The position numbers and the translations under genes are program-made. Shown one piece after another: positions 8,927-16,587 of a stretch of 64,000 nt of DNA. The notes beneath the pieces are model-generated. The model searched no databases, was not told the origin of the DNA, and worked only from the letters and a program-made list of their open reading frames with translations. The number at the start of each line of letters is the position of its first letter. The first letter of the stretch is position 1. The stretch is from Chloroflexus islandicus. GTDB taxonomy: Bacteria > Chloroflexota > Chloroflexia > Chloroflexales > Chloroflexaceae. The DNA lies in assembly GCF_001650695.1 (NCBI RefSeq), contig NZ_LWQS01000082.1, positions 62,001 to 126,000 on the forward strand. The letters are read 5' to 3'.

Positions 8927-10969
8927 GTTGTCCCCACGCACGTGGGGGTGAACCGTTGGCCAACTGTTATGCAATGTATGCATCGCTGTTGTCCCCACGC
9001 ACGTGGGGGTGAACCGGCCTTCCCTCTTGCCGTGCTTCCCCCCCCTTTGTTGTCCCCACGCACGTGGGGGTGAACCGATTAGCAAGCCAATCAGGACAGC
9101 ACCGACGAAGTTGTCCCCACGCACGTGGGGGTGAACCGGAAACTGGGAGGGCAGGATGGACGCGAGGGATGTTGTCCCCACGCACGTGGGGGTGAACCGC
9201 CAGAGCTGGAATGCCCATGCGAGTGCCCAGAGGTTGTCCCCACGCACGTGGGGGTGAACCGGAGTAGCGCTACCTCATCCGCACGACGCGCCGGTTGTCC
9301 CCACGCACGTGGGGGTGAACCGTTACTTTGGGCGATCGTGCTGGCGTTTTTGGTGTTGTCCCCACGCACGTGGGGGTGAACCGTATTGCCACGCCTCATC
9401 AGCAAGGATAACGTGGTTGTCCCCACGCACGTGGGGGTGAACCGGATAACGTGGCCGGCCGGCCACGCGGCCGGCTGTTGTCCCCACGCACGTGGGGGTG
9501 AACCGTAAGGGGGGGCGTATGGAGTTGCTGGCCGTTCGTTGTCCCCACGCACGTGGGGGTGAACCGCAAAGGTACGGAACGTTACGGGGTGTCAGGAAGT
9601 TGTCCCCACGCACGTGGGGGTGAACCGTGCCGTCGGCGCCACTCTTGTTGCGTGGGCGGGTTGTCCCCACGCACGTGGGGGTGAACCGCAAAGGTACGGA
9701 ACGTTACGGGGTGTCAGGAAGTTGTCCCCACGCACGTGGGGGTGAACCGTGCCGTCGGCGCCACTCTTGTTGCGTGGGCGGGTTGTCCCCACGCACGTGG
9801 GGGTGAACCGATGGCCCGCATCGTCTCAATCTGCACACCTTTGTTGTCCCCACGCACGTGGGGGTGAACCGACATCGATAGCCTGCTTAGTCGTTACATG
9901 GTGGTTGTCCCCACGCACGTGGGGGTGAACCGGATCATCCGGGTTCGGTCGGCAGCATCTGGCTGTTGTCCCCACGCACGTGGGGGTGAACCGATGGCCC
10001 GCATCGTCTCAATCTGCACACCTTTGTTGTCCCCACGCACGTGGGGGTGAACCGACATCGATAGCCTGCTTAGTCGTTACATGGTGGTTGTCCCCACGCA
10101 CGTGGGGGTGAACCGCAATATCATCATTTGATCCCGTCGCTCGATCCGTTGTCCCCACGCACGTGGGGGTGAACCGAATTGCCCCGCGGGGTGCGTGCCA
10201 TCTCGGTGGTTGTCCCCACGCACGTGGGGGTGAACCGGCAACCGCATCGGCTCGTGAAACGGTTTTGGCGTTGTCCCCACGCACGTGGGGGTGAACCAAA
10301 TTCGTTACACAGCGAACGAAATACATCCACGTTGTCCCCACGCACGTGGGGGTGAACCAGATGGTCGGCCTGTGTATATCGCTGAGTTAAACGTTGTCCC
10401 CACGCACGTGGGGGTGAACCGGGGAACGCTGGGCGGTGATGTTAGTGCTGACGGTTGTCCCCACGCACGTGGGGGTGAACCGCAGTTGGGGGCCAAAAAC
10501 ACGGGCCGGTTTAGGTTGTCCCCACGCACGTGGGGGTGAACCGTTTTTTATCTGTCAAGTGGTTGCGCGTGAAACGTTGTCCCCACGCACGTGGGGGTGA
10601 ACCGCAATCGGTTGACAGATCAAGCGTTTGCACGAGGTTGTCCCCACGCACGTGGGGGTGAACCGGTTCAATCCCCCCCCAAAAAACCGATGGGGGGTTG
10701 TCCCCACGCACGTGGGGGTGAACCGCGTAGACGCGCATTGGCGGGCACGGGCCGGATGTTGTCCCCACGCACGTGGGGGTGAACCGACCCGAACAATAGT
10801 TCGTATAATGCGGGGATGGTTGTCCCCACGCACGTGGGGGTGAACCGCAATTGCGTGACATCAGCAGTAACCACCGGGGGTTGTCCCCACGCACGTGGGG
10901 GTGAACCGTACAAAGAACAGCGCGCCGTCAAACGGAATACGTTGCCCCCACGCACGTGGGGGTGAACCG
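8927..10969 (+). CRISPR. Type I-E CRISPR array, 34 repeats and 33 spacers
   Basis: Thirty-four copies of a 29-bp repeat (starting GTTGTCCCCACG, ending GGGGGTGAACCG) occur every 61 bases, with 32-nt spacers. Exceptions are spacers 5 (9200-9232) and 24 (10360-10392), at 33 nt, and spacer 29 (10666-10696), at 31 nt. The repeat folds into a CCCCAC/GTGGGG hairpin, and cleavage by Cas6e would leave an 8-nt 5' handle GUGAACCG. Repeats 23 and 24 end in A instead of G. The last repeat (10941-10969) has T5 changed to C, as expected for the leader-distal end. Spacers 11/12 recur as 13/14, and 15/16 recur as 18/19. Spacers 8 and 9 share a 9-nt end. Transcription is expected left to right from the leader next to cas2. 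Confidence 0.98.
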
Positions 10970-11039
10970 GTACGCTCGATACGAGCGCGGCGGGATCCCC
11001 CCACACCTTCCCTCACCGAAAGCGTAGCTTCCGATCAGA

Positions 11040-11064
11040 AGAGACGACCTGCAGAGCCGTCTCT
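11040..11064 (-). terminator. Possible terminator hairpin after the RAYT gene
   Basis: AGAGACG (11040-11046) and CGTCTCT (11058-11064) form a 7-bp stem 24 bases past the stop of the leftward transposase gene. There is no long T-run on that strand, so a stabilising or repeat-end role is equally possible. Confidence 0.35.
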
Positions 11065-11087
11065 CCTGACCATGCTCTCGCAAACCC

Positions 11088-11774
11088 TCACCACTCGCGC
11101 CACTCTTCCGCAATGTCAAACCGGTACGGCCATTCGCGCGGATGCGATACCAGACCGGCACGCACCGGGTTGTGCTGGGTGTAGGTCAGCACGCGCTCGG
11201 CTTCTCCCGCCCGGTAGATCGGGTATTCGTAGTGATCGAGGTGCCAAAAGGGGCCGCTGCGATTGATCACTTCATTCGCGAGCCGGCCGGTCTGGCCTTT
11301 GAAACGTTTGATCAGCCGGGCTAGCGAGTATTGGTACATCGGTACCGCATTGCTGCGCTCAATGATGAGATGAACGTGGTTGGGCATGATGCAGTAGCCG
11401 AACATCCGGTAGTAGCGGCCATTGAATTCAGTTAACGCATCACTGACGATCTGCGCAATCGCTGGTTCAATCAGCCATTGCGGGCCGCCGGCAATGCCCT
11501 GATCTAACAGCGCGTCGAGCCGCTCGAAGTGATGCTGGACAAGCTGGTAGAGGTGATGGAGTTGCTCGGCGCCAGTGTACTGCGCGGTGATCGTAGCCTG
11601 CGTCCGGTTTTGTTCTTGTTTCAGTTGGAGCAGCGTTTTTTCCGGGATGGTATCGATTAGCGGGAAGGTGATGAAGGTGATGGTGGCTGGAGGAAATTGT
11701 GGCGGCGCGACGTAGTGTTTGAGTAGTTGTTGCATGATGGTGGCGACATGTTCCGGGCAAATCTGTATTACCAT
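11088..11774 (-). mobile_element. REP-associated tyrosine transposase (RAYT, IS200-like Y1 family)
   Basis: The 228-aa product belongs to the single-strand HUH transposases that mobilise REP palindromes. It shows the HUH motif in CIMPNHVHLIIE, then KRFKGQTGRLAN, SGPFWHLDHYEYPIY and the conserved YTQHNPVRAGLVSHPREWPY block. The N-terminal extension of about 90 residues is not recognised. It sits between the CRISPR array end and menF, pointing toward the array, without obvious terminal inverted repeats or target duplications, as is usual for RAYTs. Its substrates may be the palindromic repeats scattered in this window; that is inference. Confidence 0.85.
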
Positions 11775-11926
11775 ATTTTAACGAATGTTGGCGATTTGAG
11801 CAAATCTGGAGCGCACGAACGGCCCGCTTGCGGTTTAAATTCGTGACCGGAAACGTGTTACTATGTAGTGAGTCGAGATGTAGAGTGCGCTGTTTCGGTG
11901 TGACTCGCTATCATTCGTAAACCATT

Positions 11927-13375
11927 ATGTCAAATCCATTAGTGGGTGTGCGGGTGACGACCGCTGCGCTGCGGGAAGTGCCACGCATGGAGGCGGCTGC
12001 TGAGATTGCGCGCCGGCGCGCGCGTGCTTTGGGCCGTCCGGTGTTGGTGAGTGTGACGACCCAAGTTGGGCTGCGTGATCCGTTGGCCCTCTTTGCCCGT
12101 GGCGCCGGTGTGACCCATAATCGGTTGTTTTGGAGCGTGCCCGCCGCCGGTTTTGAGTTGACCGGTCTCGGCGCTGCATGGAGTTTTACCCCGCCGTCTG
12201 AGGTTGATCGGTTCGCCGCTAGCGCTGCGGCGTGGCGGCAGTTGGTGGCTGAGGCGGTGATTGAGGTTGACCCTGATGTGCCGGTGCAGGGGCCAGTGGC
12301 GATCGCTGGGTTTCGCTTTGATCCTGCTCAGCCGGCTAGCGAGTTGTGGCGTGATTATCCCCATGCCTTGCTGGTGCTGCCGCGGTTGCTGATCGTTCGC
12401 CACGGTGACGTGACGACCCTCACTGTGAATGGTATGGTTGATGAGCGTAGTTCGACGCTCTCGCTTGGCGCTGCCGCCGCTCGTCGCTTGCAAGCATTGA
12501 TAGGTTTGCCGTGGCGTCCCCGCCGTCCGCCGCTCGATTTGCAGGTGGATGTGTCGCTTGATCCTGCCGAATGGAAGGCGATTGTCGCCGATGCAATCGC
12601 TGATCTCCGCGCCGGCGCGCTTGAGAAGGTGGTGCTGGCCCGCGCTGTCCGTCTGCGCGGCGCTGAGCCATTCGATACTGCGGCGACGCTTGATGTGTTG
12701 CGCCGCGATTATCCGCATACTTTTGTGTTTGCGATCGCGCGCGGCGGTCGTACCTTTCTCGGCGCGTCTCCCGAACGTTTGGTCGCTCTCCGCGATGGCC
12801 GGGTGTCCGCTTCAGCGCTGGCTGGCTCCGCTCCTCGTGGCAAGACGCCGGCTGAAGATGCGGCGCTGGCCGCTGCTCTGTTGCAGAGCGCGAAGGATCG
12901 CGCTGAGCATGCGTTTGTGGTGCAGATGATCCGCTCGGCGCTGGCTGAGTATTGTGACGATGTGCAAGCGCCTGACTCGCCTGAGATTATGCAGGTGCGG
13001 AATGTTCAGCATCTCTTTACGCCGGTGACGGCATGTATCAGGCCCGGTTACGATATTTTCGATCTAGTTGGCCGGCTGCATCCGACCCCCGCCGTCGGCG
13101 GCAAACCCGGCCCGGCGGCGCTGGCGTGGATCCGCTCCCGCGAGCGGCTCGATCGCGGTTGGTACGCTGCGCCGGTCGGTTGGGTCGATGCCCGCGGCGA
13201 TGGTGAGTTTGCGGTGGCGCTGCGTTCGGCGTTGATTGGCCGCCGCGAGGCGACCCTGTTTGCCGGCTGCGGGATTGTGGCCGCTTCTGATCCGGAACGG
13301 GAGTTGGCCGAAACGCGCATCAAGTTGCGCGCTATGCTGGGGGCGCTGGGGGCAGGCGAAGAGATGATTGGCTAG
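11927..13375 (+). CDS. menF: Isochorismate synthase MenF
   Basis: Converts chorismate to isochorismate, the first step of menaquinone synthesis. The 482-aa product has the chorismate-binding fold in its C-terminal half: LEKVVLARAVRLRG, FLGASPERLVAL, SALAGSAPRGKTPAED, SAKDRAEHAFVVQMI, VRNVQHLFTPV and the GCGIVAASDPERELAETRIKL end. The divergent N-terminal half is typical of MenF. ATG 11927 lacks a clear Shine-Dalgarno. menD follows 213 bases later on the same strand, supporting MenF rather than a salicylate or anthranilate synthase. Confidence 0.9.
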   Translation: MSNPLVGVRVTTAALREVPRMEAAAEIARRRARALGRPVLVSVTTQVGLRDPLALFARGAGVTHNRLFWSVPAAGFELTGLGAAWSFTPPSEVDRFAASAAAWRQLVAEAVIEVDPDVPVQGPVAIAGFRFDPAQPASELWRDYPHALLVLPRLLIVRHGDVTTLTVNGMVDERSSTLSLGAAAARRLQALIGLPWRPRRPPLDLQVDVSLDPAEWKAIVADAIADLRAGALEKVVLARAVRLRGAEPFDTAATLDVLRRDYPHTFVFAIARGGRTFLGASPERLVALRDGRVSASALAGSAPRGKTPAEDAALAAALLQSAKDRAEHAFVVQMIRSALAEYCDDVQAPDSPEIMQVRNVQHLFTPVTACIRPGYDIFDLVGRLHPTPAVGGKPGPAALAWIRSRERLDRGWYAAPVGWVDARGDGEFAVALRSALIGRREATLFAGCGIVAASDPERELAETRIKLRAMLGALGAGEEMIG

Positions 13376-13489
13376 CGCGAGAGTCTGTTCCCGCTCATCC
13401 AGCATGGTTCCCTTGCCCCGCCGGTATGGCGAGAGGGGCGAACAACCTATTTGGCTGTGCGATGCCGCAACGTTCCTGCACTCCAATCC

Positions 13490-13572
13490 TCCGGGTCAGA
13501 GGGTTCAAGGGCGGACAGAACAGATGTCTGTCCGCCCCTCAACGCCAGTGGGAGAGGGGCTAGGGTGAGGGC
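13490..13572. repeat. Dispersed GC-rich palindromic repeat (family A), single copy
   Basis: Between menF and menD lies a hairpin (GGGCGGACAGA / TCTGTCCGCCC, about 13514-13541) followed by GGGAGAGGGGCTAGGGTGAGGGCC. The same modules recur near 27.2-27.7, 32.6-32.9, 49.6 and 52.4-52.7 kb. It is intergenic and probably does not block menFD transcription, though a role as a transcript-stabilising element is possible. Confidence 0.7.
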
Positions 13573-13588
13573 CGACAAGGGATAAACG

Positions 13589-15361
13589 ATGAGCGATGTT
13601 TCAACCCATCTTTATGCGCTGACTCATTGGGTGGCGGCGATTGCGAATGGTCTGGCGGCGAGCGGGGTGCATGACGTGGTGGTCTGTCCCGGTTCGCGCA
13701 GTACGCCGTTGGCGCTGGCGGTTGCGCGCCATCCGCACCTGCGAGTGTGGATGCATCTTGATGAGCGTTCCGCCGGTTTTTTTGCGCTGGGCATGGCCCG
13801 CTCCCGCAATGCGCCGGTAGCAGTGCTTTGCACATCGGGCACCGCAGTGGCAAATCTCTTGCCAGCAGTCGTTGAGGCTAATCTTGCCCGTGTGCCGTTG
13901 CTGTTGCTCACTGCCGACCGTCCGCCTGAGCTGCGCGATAATGGCGCGCCGCAGACAATTGACCAGATTGGGATTTTTGGCCGGAATGTGCGCTGGTTTG
14001 TTGATCTGCCGGCGCCGCATACGCCGCTCGTGCCTTTTTTGCGCGCCACGCTTGGCAGAGCAATTGGGGCAGCGCGCAGCGCTCCCGCCGGGCCGGTGCA
14101 TCTCAACCTGCCCTTCCGCGAGCCGTTGGTGCCCGACCGCGCGCTGCTGGCGTCGCTGTTGGCCGCGCCGGTTACGCCGGTGCAGGTGGCGCCGGCGCGC
14201 CGGATGCTCGGCGGTACCGAGCTGGCTGCGCTGGCGACCAGTCTGGTTGAGTACCGGCACGGGTTGATCATCGCCGGCCCCGATTGCCCGCCCGATCTTG
14301 GCCCGCTGTTGGTGACGCTGGCCCATCGCTTGCGCTTCCCGATTTTGGCCGATCCGCTCTCTGGCGTGCGCTATGGCCGCCATGTCGATGATGTTGTACT
14401 CGGCGCGTATGACGCCTTTTTGCGCGATGAGCGGTTTGCCGCTGCGTATGCGCCGGAGGTGGTGCTGCGGTTTGGCGCGATGCCGACGAGCAAGCCAGTC
14501 TTGCTCTACCTGCAGCGTCATCCGCAGGCCCGCCAACTGGTGATCGATGGCGGGGCCGGTTGGCGTGAACCGACTAGTCTCGCCACCGAGCATCTGCCGG
14601 TTGATGAACATTGGTTTTGTATGGCGCTGGCCGATGCGCTGGCCTCGTCCCAACGCGAGGGGCCGACACTGTGGTTGCGGGCATGGCTAACTGCCGAGCG
14701 GGTGACCCGCGCGGCGATGAATGAGCATTTGCTGGCTCAGCCAACGATCAGCGAGCCGGGATTGTTTGCTCGCCTCGGCGAGTGGCTGCCTGCCGGTACG
14801 ACGCTGTTCGTCGGCAATTCAATGCCGGTGCGCGATTGCGATAGTTTCCTCGGCCCGCGCGCGCTGCCGCTGGCGGTGCTCGGCAATCGCGGCGCGAATG
14901 GGATTGATGGCTTGGTATCGACCGCGCTCGGCTTGGCTGCCGGCGGCGCGACGCCGTTGGTGATGGCGCTCGGCGATCTCTCGTTGTTGCACGATGCCAA
15001 TGGCTTGCTGGCGGCGCGGTTGCATCAGCTCAATGCCACTATTCTCTTGATCAATAATGATGGTGGCGGGATCTTCTCGTTTTTGCCTCAGGCCAGCGAG
15101 ACCGACCAGTTTGAGTTGTTGTTCGGCACCCCGCACGGGATCGATTTTGCGCCGTTGGCTGCTCTGCACGGCGCCCGTTATACGCTGGCCGTCGATTGGC
15201 CGGCGGCCCAAGCCGCTTTGCAAACGAGTTTGGCCGGTGGTCTGCATGTGATCGAGATTCGCACCCGCCGCGACCAGAATGTGGCCGATCATCGCGTGAT
15301 CTGGCCTTTGGTCAGCGCCGCGCTTGAACGGGTTGGGTTGGTGGAAAGGAGACCGGAGTGA
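13589..15361 (+). CDS. menD: SEPHCHC synthase MenD
   Basis: A thiamine-diphosphate enzyme that joins 2-oxoglutarate to isochorismate, forming SEPHCHC for menaquinone. The 590-aa product has the MenD signature VVVCPGSRSTPLALA, LDERSAGFFALGMAR, CTSGTAVANLLPAV and TADRPPELRDNGAPQTIDQ. The thiamine-binding region GDLSLLHDANGLL...NNDGGGIFSFLPQ is at about 475-520. Length and start (ATG 13589) are normal. It follows menF and overlaps the next gene by 4 bases, so it is part of an operon. Confidence 0.95.
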   Translation: MSDVSTHLYALTHWVAAIANGLAASGVHDVVVCPGSRSTPLALAVARHPHLRVWMHLDERSAGFFALGMARSRNAPVAVLCTSGTAVANLLPAVVEANLARVPLLLLTADRPPELRDNGAPQTIDQIGIFGRNVRWFVDLPAPHTPLVPFLRATLGRAIGAARSAPAGPVHLNLPFREPLVPDRALLASLLAAPVTPVQVAPARRMLGGTELAALATSLVEYRHGLIIAGPDCPPDLGPLLVTLAHRLRFPILADPLSGVRYGRHVDDVVLGAYDAFLRDERFAAAYAPEVVLRFGAMPTSKPVLLYLQRHPQARQLVIDGGAGWREPTSLATEHLPVDEHWFCMALADALASSQREGPTLWLRAWLTAERVTRAAMNEHLLAQPTISEPGLFARLGEWLPAGTTLFVGNSMPVRDCDSFLGPRALPLAVLGNRGANGIDGLVSTALGLAAGGATPLVMALGDLSLLHDANGLLAARLHQLNATILLINNDGGGIFSFLPQASETDQFELLFGTPHGIDFAPLAALHGARYTLAVDWPAAQAALQTSLAGGLHVIEIRTRRDQNVADHRVIWPLVSAALERVGLVERRPE

Positions 15362-16587
15362 CCCATACCTTCGTGACCAATGCCGATATTATTGCCCAAG
15401 AGGCGCAGTATACCAGCGGTCTGTACCCCAAGCGCCCGCTGGCGATTGTGCGCGGAGAAGGGGCGCATCTGTACGATGCCGAAGGCCGGATGTACATCGA
15501 TTGCGTGGGCGGGCAGGGCGCGGCCAACCTCGGCCATAGCCATCCAGCGATTGTGGCTGCGATTCGCGAGCAAGCTGAACGGCTGATCAGTTGCCCTGAG
15601 ATCTTCCCCAACGATGTGCGCGCGGCGTATCTGGCTGAGTTGGCGGCGGCTTTGCCGTTCCCGTCCCGCATCTTTCTTTGCAATAGCGGGGCCGAAGCGG
15701 TTGAAGCCGCGCTCAAGTTTGCCCGCTTGCTCACCGGGCGGCCCGGCATTATCGCGACGATGCGCGGGTTTCATGGCCGCACGATGGGGGCGCTGAGCGC
15801 AACGTGGGAGAGCAAGTATCGCGAGCCGTTTGTGCCGCTGGTACCAGAATTTAGCCACGTGCCTTACGGTAATCTCGATGCGCTCCGCGCTGCGGTTGGC
15901 CCGCAGACGGCGGCGGTGCTGGTTGAACCGGTACAGGGCGAGGGTGGCGTGCGGCCCGCACCGGACGGGTATCTCGCAGGCGTGGCCGAGATTTGCGCGG
16001 CCACCGGTGCGCTGTTGTTGGTGGATGAAGTGCAGACGGGGTTTGGCCGCACCGGCAAGCTGTTTGCGATTGAACACAGCGGGGTGACGCCCGATATCCT
16101 GATTTTGGCCAAGAGTATCGCTGCCGGGGTGCCGATGGGGGCCGTCGCTCTTCATGAACGGTTTGGCCCTTTGCCGCCGGGAACCCACGGTTCGACCTTT
16201 GGCGGCAACCCGCTGGCGTGCGCCGCTGCCCGCGCCGCCCTGCGCGTCTATCGCGAAGAGCGCATCCCTGAGCAGGCGGCAGCTAAGGGGGCGTGGTTGC
16301 TACAGGCGCTGCGCGATCTCAATTTGCCCGCCGTGCGCGAGGTGCGCGGCTTGGGGTTGCTGGTCGGCCTCGAACTCAAGAGCCGTTCGCAACCGGTGAT
16401 TGCCGCGTTGCTCGATCACGGCGTGCTGGCTTTGCCCGCCGGCCCCAACGTGTTGCGCTTGTTGCCGCCGTTGATCATCGAACAGGCTGATCTGGAACGG
16501 GTAGTGGCGGCGATTGCGGCGGTGTTGCGTTCGCCTCTGCCCGCCGCTCCAACGCAAACAACACAATCGCCACATCAGCCGGATTGA
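15358..16587 (+). CDS. argD: Class III PLP aminotransferase, acetylornithine type (ArgD/LysJ-like)
   Basis: The 409-aa protein is a fold-type I, class III aminotransferase. It shows [55 protein letters not shown] and the PLP lysine in [14 protein letters not shown], as in acetylornithine or LysW-aminoadipate semialdehyde aminotransferases. GTG 15358 overlaps the menD stop (GTGA), so it is translationally coupled to menaquinone genes although its likely role is arginine or lysine synthesis. The last part ([10 protein letters not shown]... tail) runs 113 bases into the convergent mnmG. The exact substrate cannot be told from the sequence. Confidence 0.82.
   Translation: MTHTFVTNADIIAQEAQYTSGLYPKRPLAIVRGEGAHLYDAEGRMYIDCVGGQGAANLGHSHPAIVAAIREQAERLISCPEIFPNDVRAAYLAELAAALPFPSRIFLCNSGAEAVEAALKFARLLTGRPGIIATMRGFHGRTMGALSATWESKYREPFVPLVPEFSHVPYGNLDALRAAVGPQTAAVLVEPVQGEGGVRPAPDGYLAGVAEICAATGALLLVDEVQTGFGRTGKLFAIEHSGVTPDILILAKSIAAGVPMGAVALHERFGPLPPGTHGSTFGGNPLACAAARAALRVYREERIPEQAAAKGAWLLQALRDLNLPAVREVRGLGLLVGLELKSRSQPVIAALLDHGVLALPAGPNVLRLLPPLIIEQADLERVVAAIAAVLRSPLPAAPTQTTQSPHQPD

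Noticed and set aside
8894-11006. Many overlapping reading frames with repeated GSPPRAWGQ, RFTPTCVGTT and VHPHVRGDN segments across 8.9-11.0 kb
   Set aside because: They are six-frame translations of the CRISPR repeat and spacers, not genes. The 29-bp repeat with 61-base period explains the pattern.
11088-11774. A complete IS200/IS605 insertion sequence with ends
   Set aside because: No tnpB and no recognisable ends; the protein belongs to the domesticated RAYT branch.
13601-14653. A 350-codon leftward frame inside menD
   Set aside because: Shadow of a clear menD; no recognisable domain, composition unlike a real protein.
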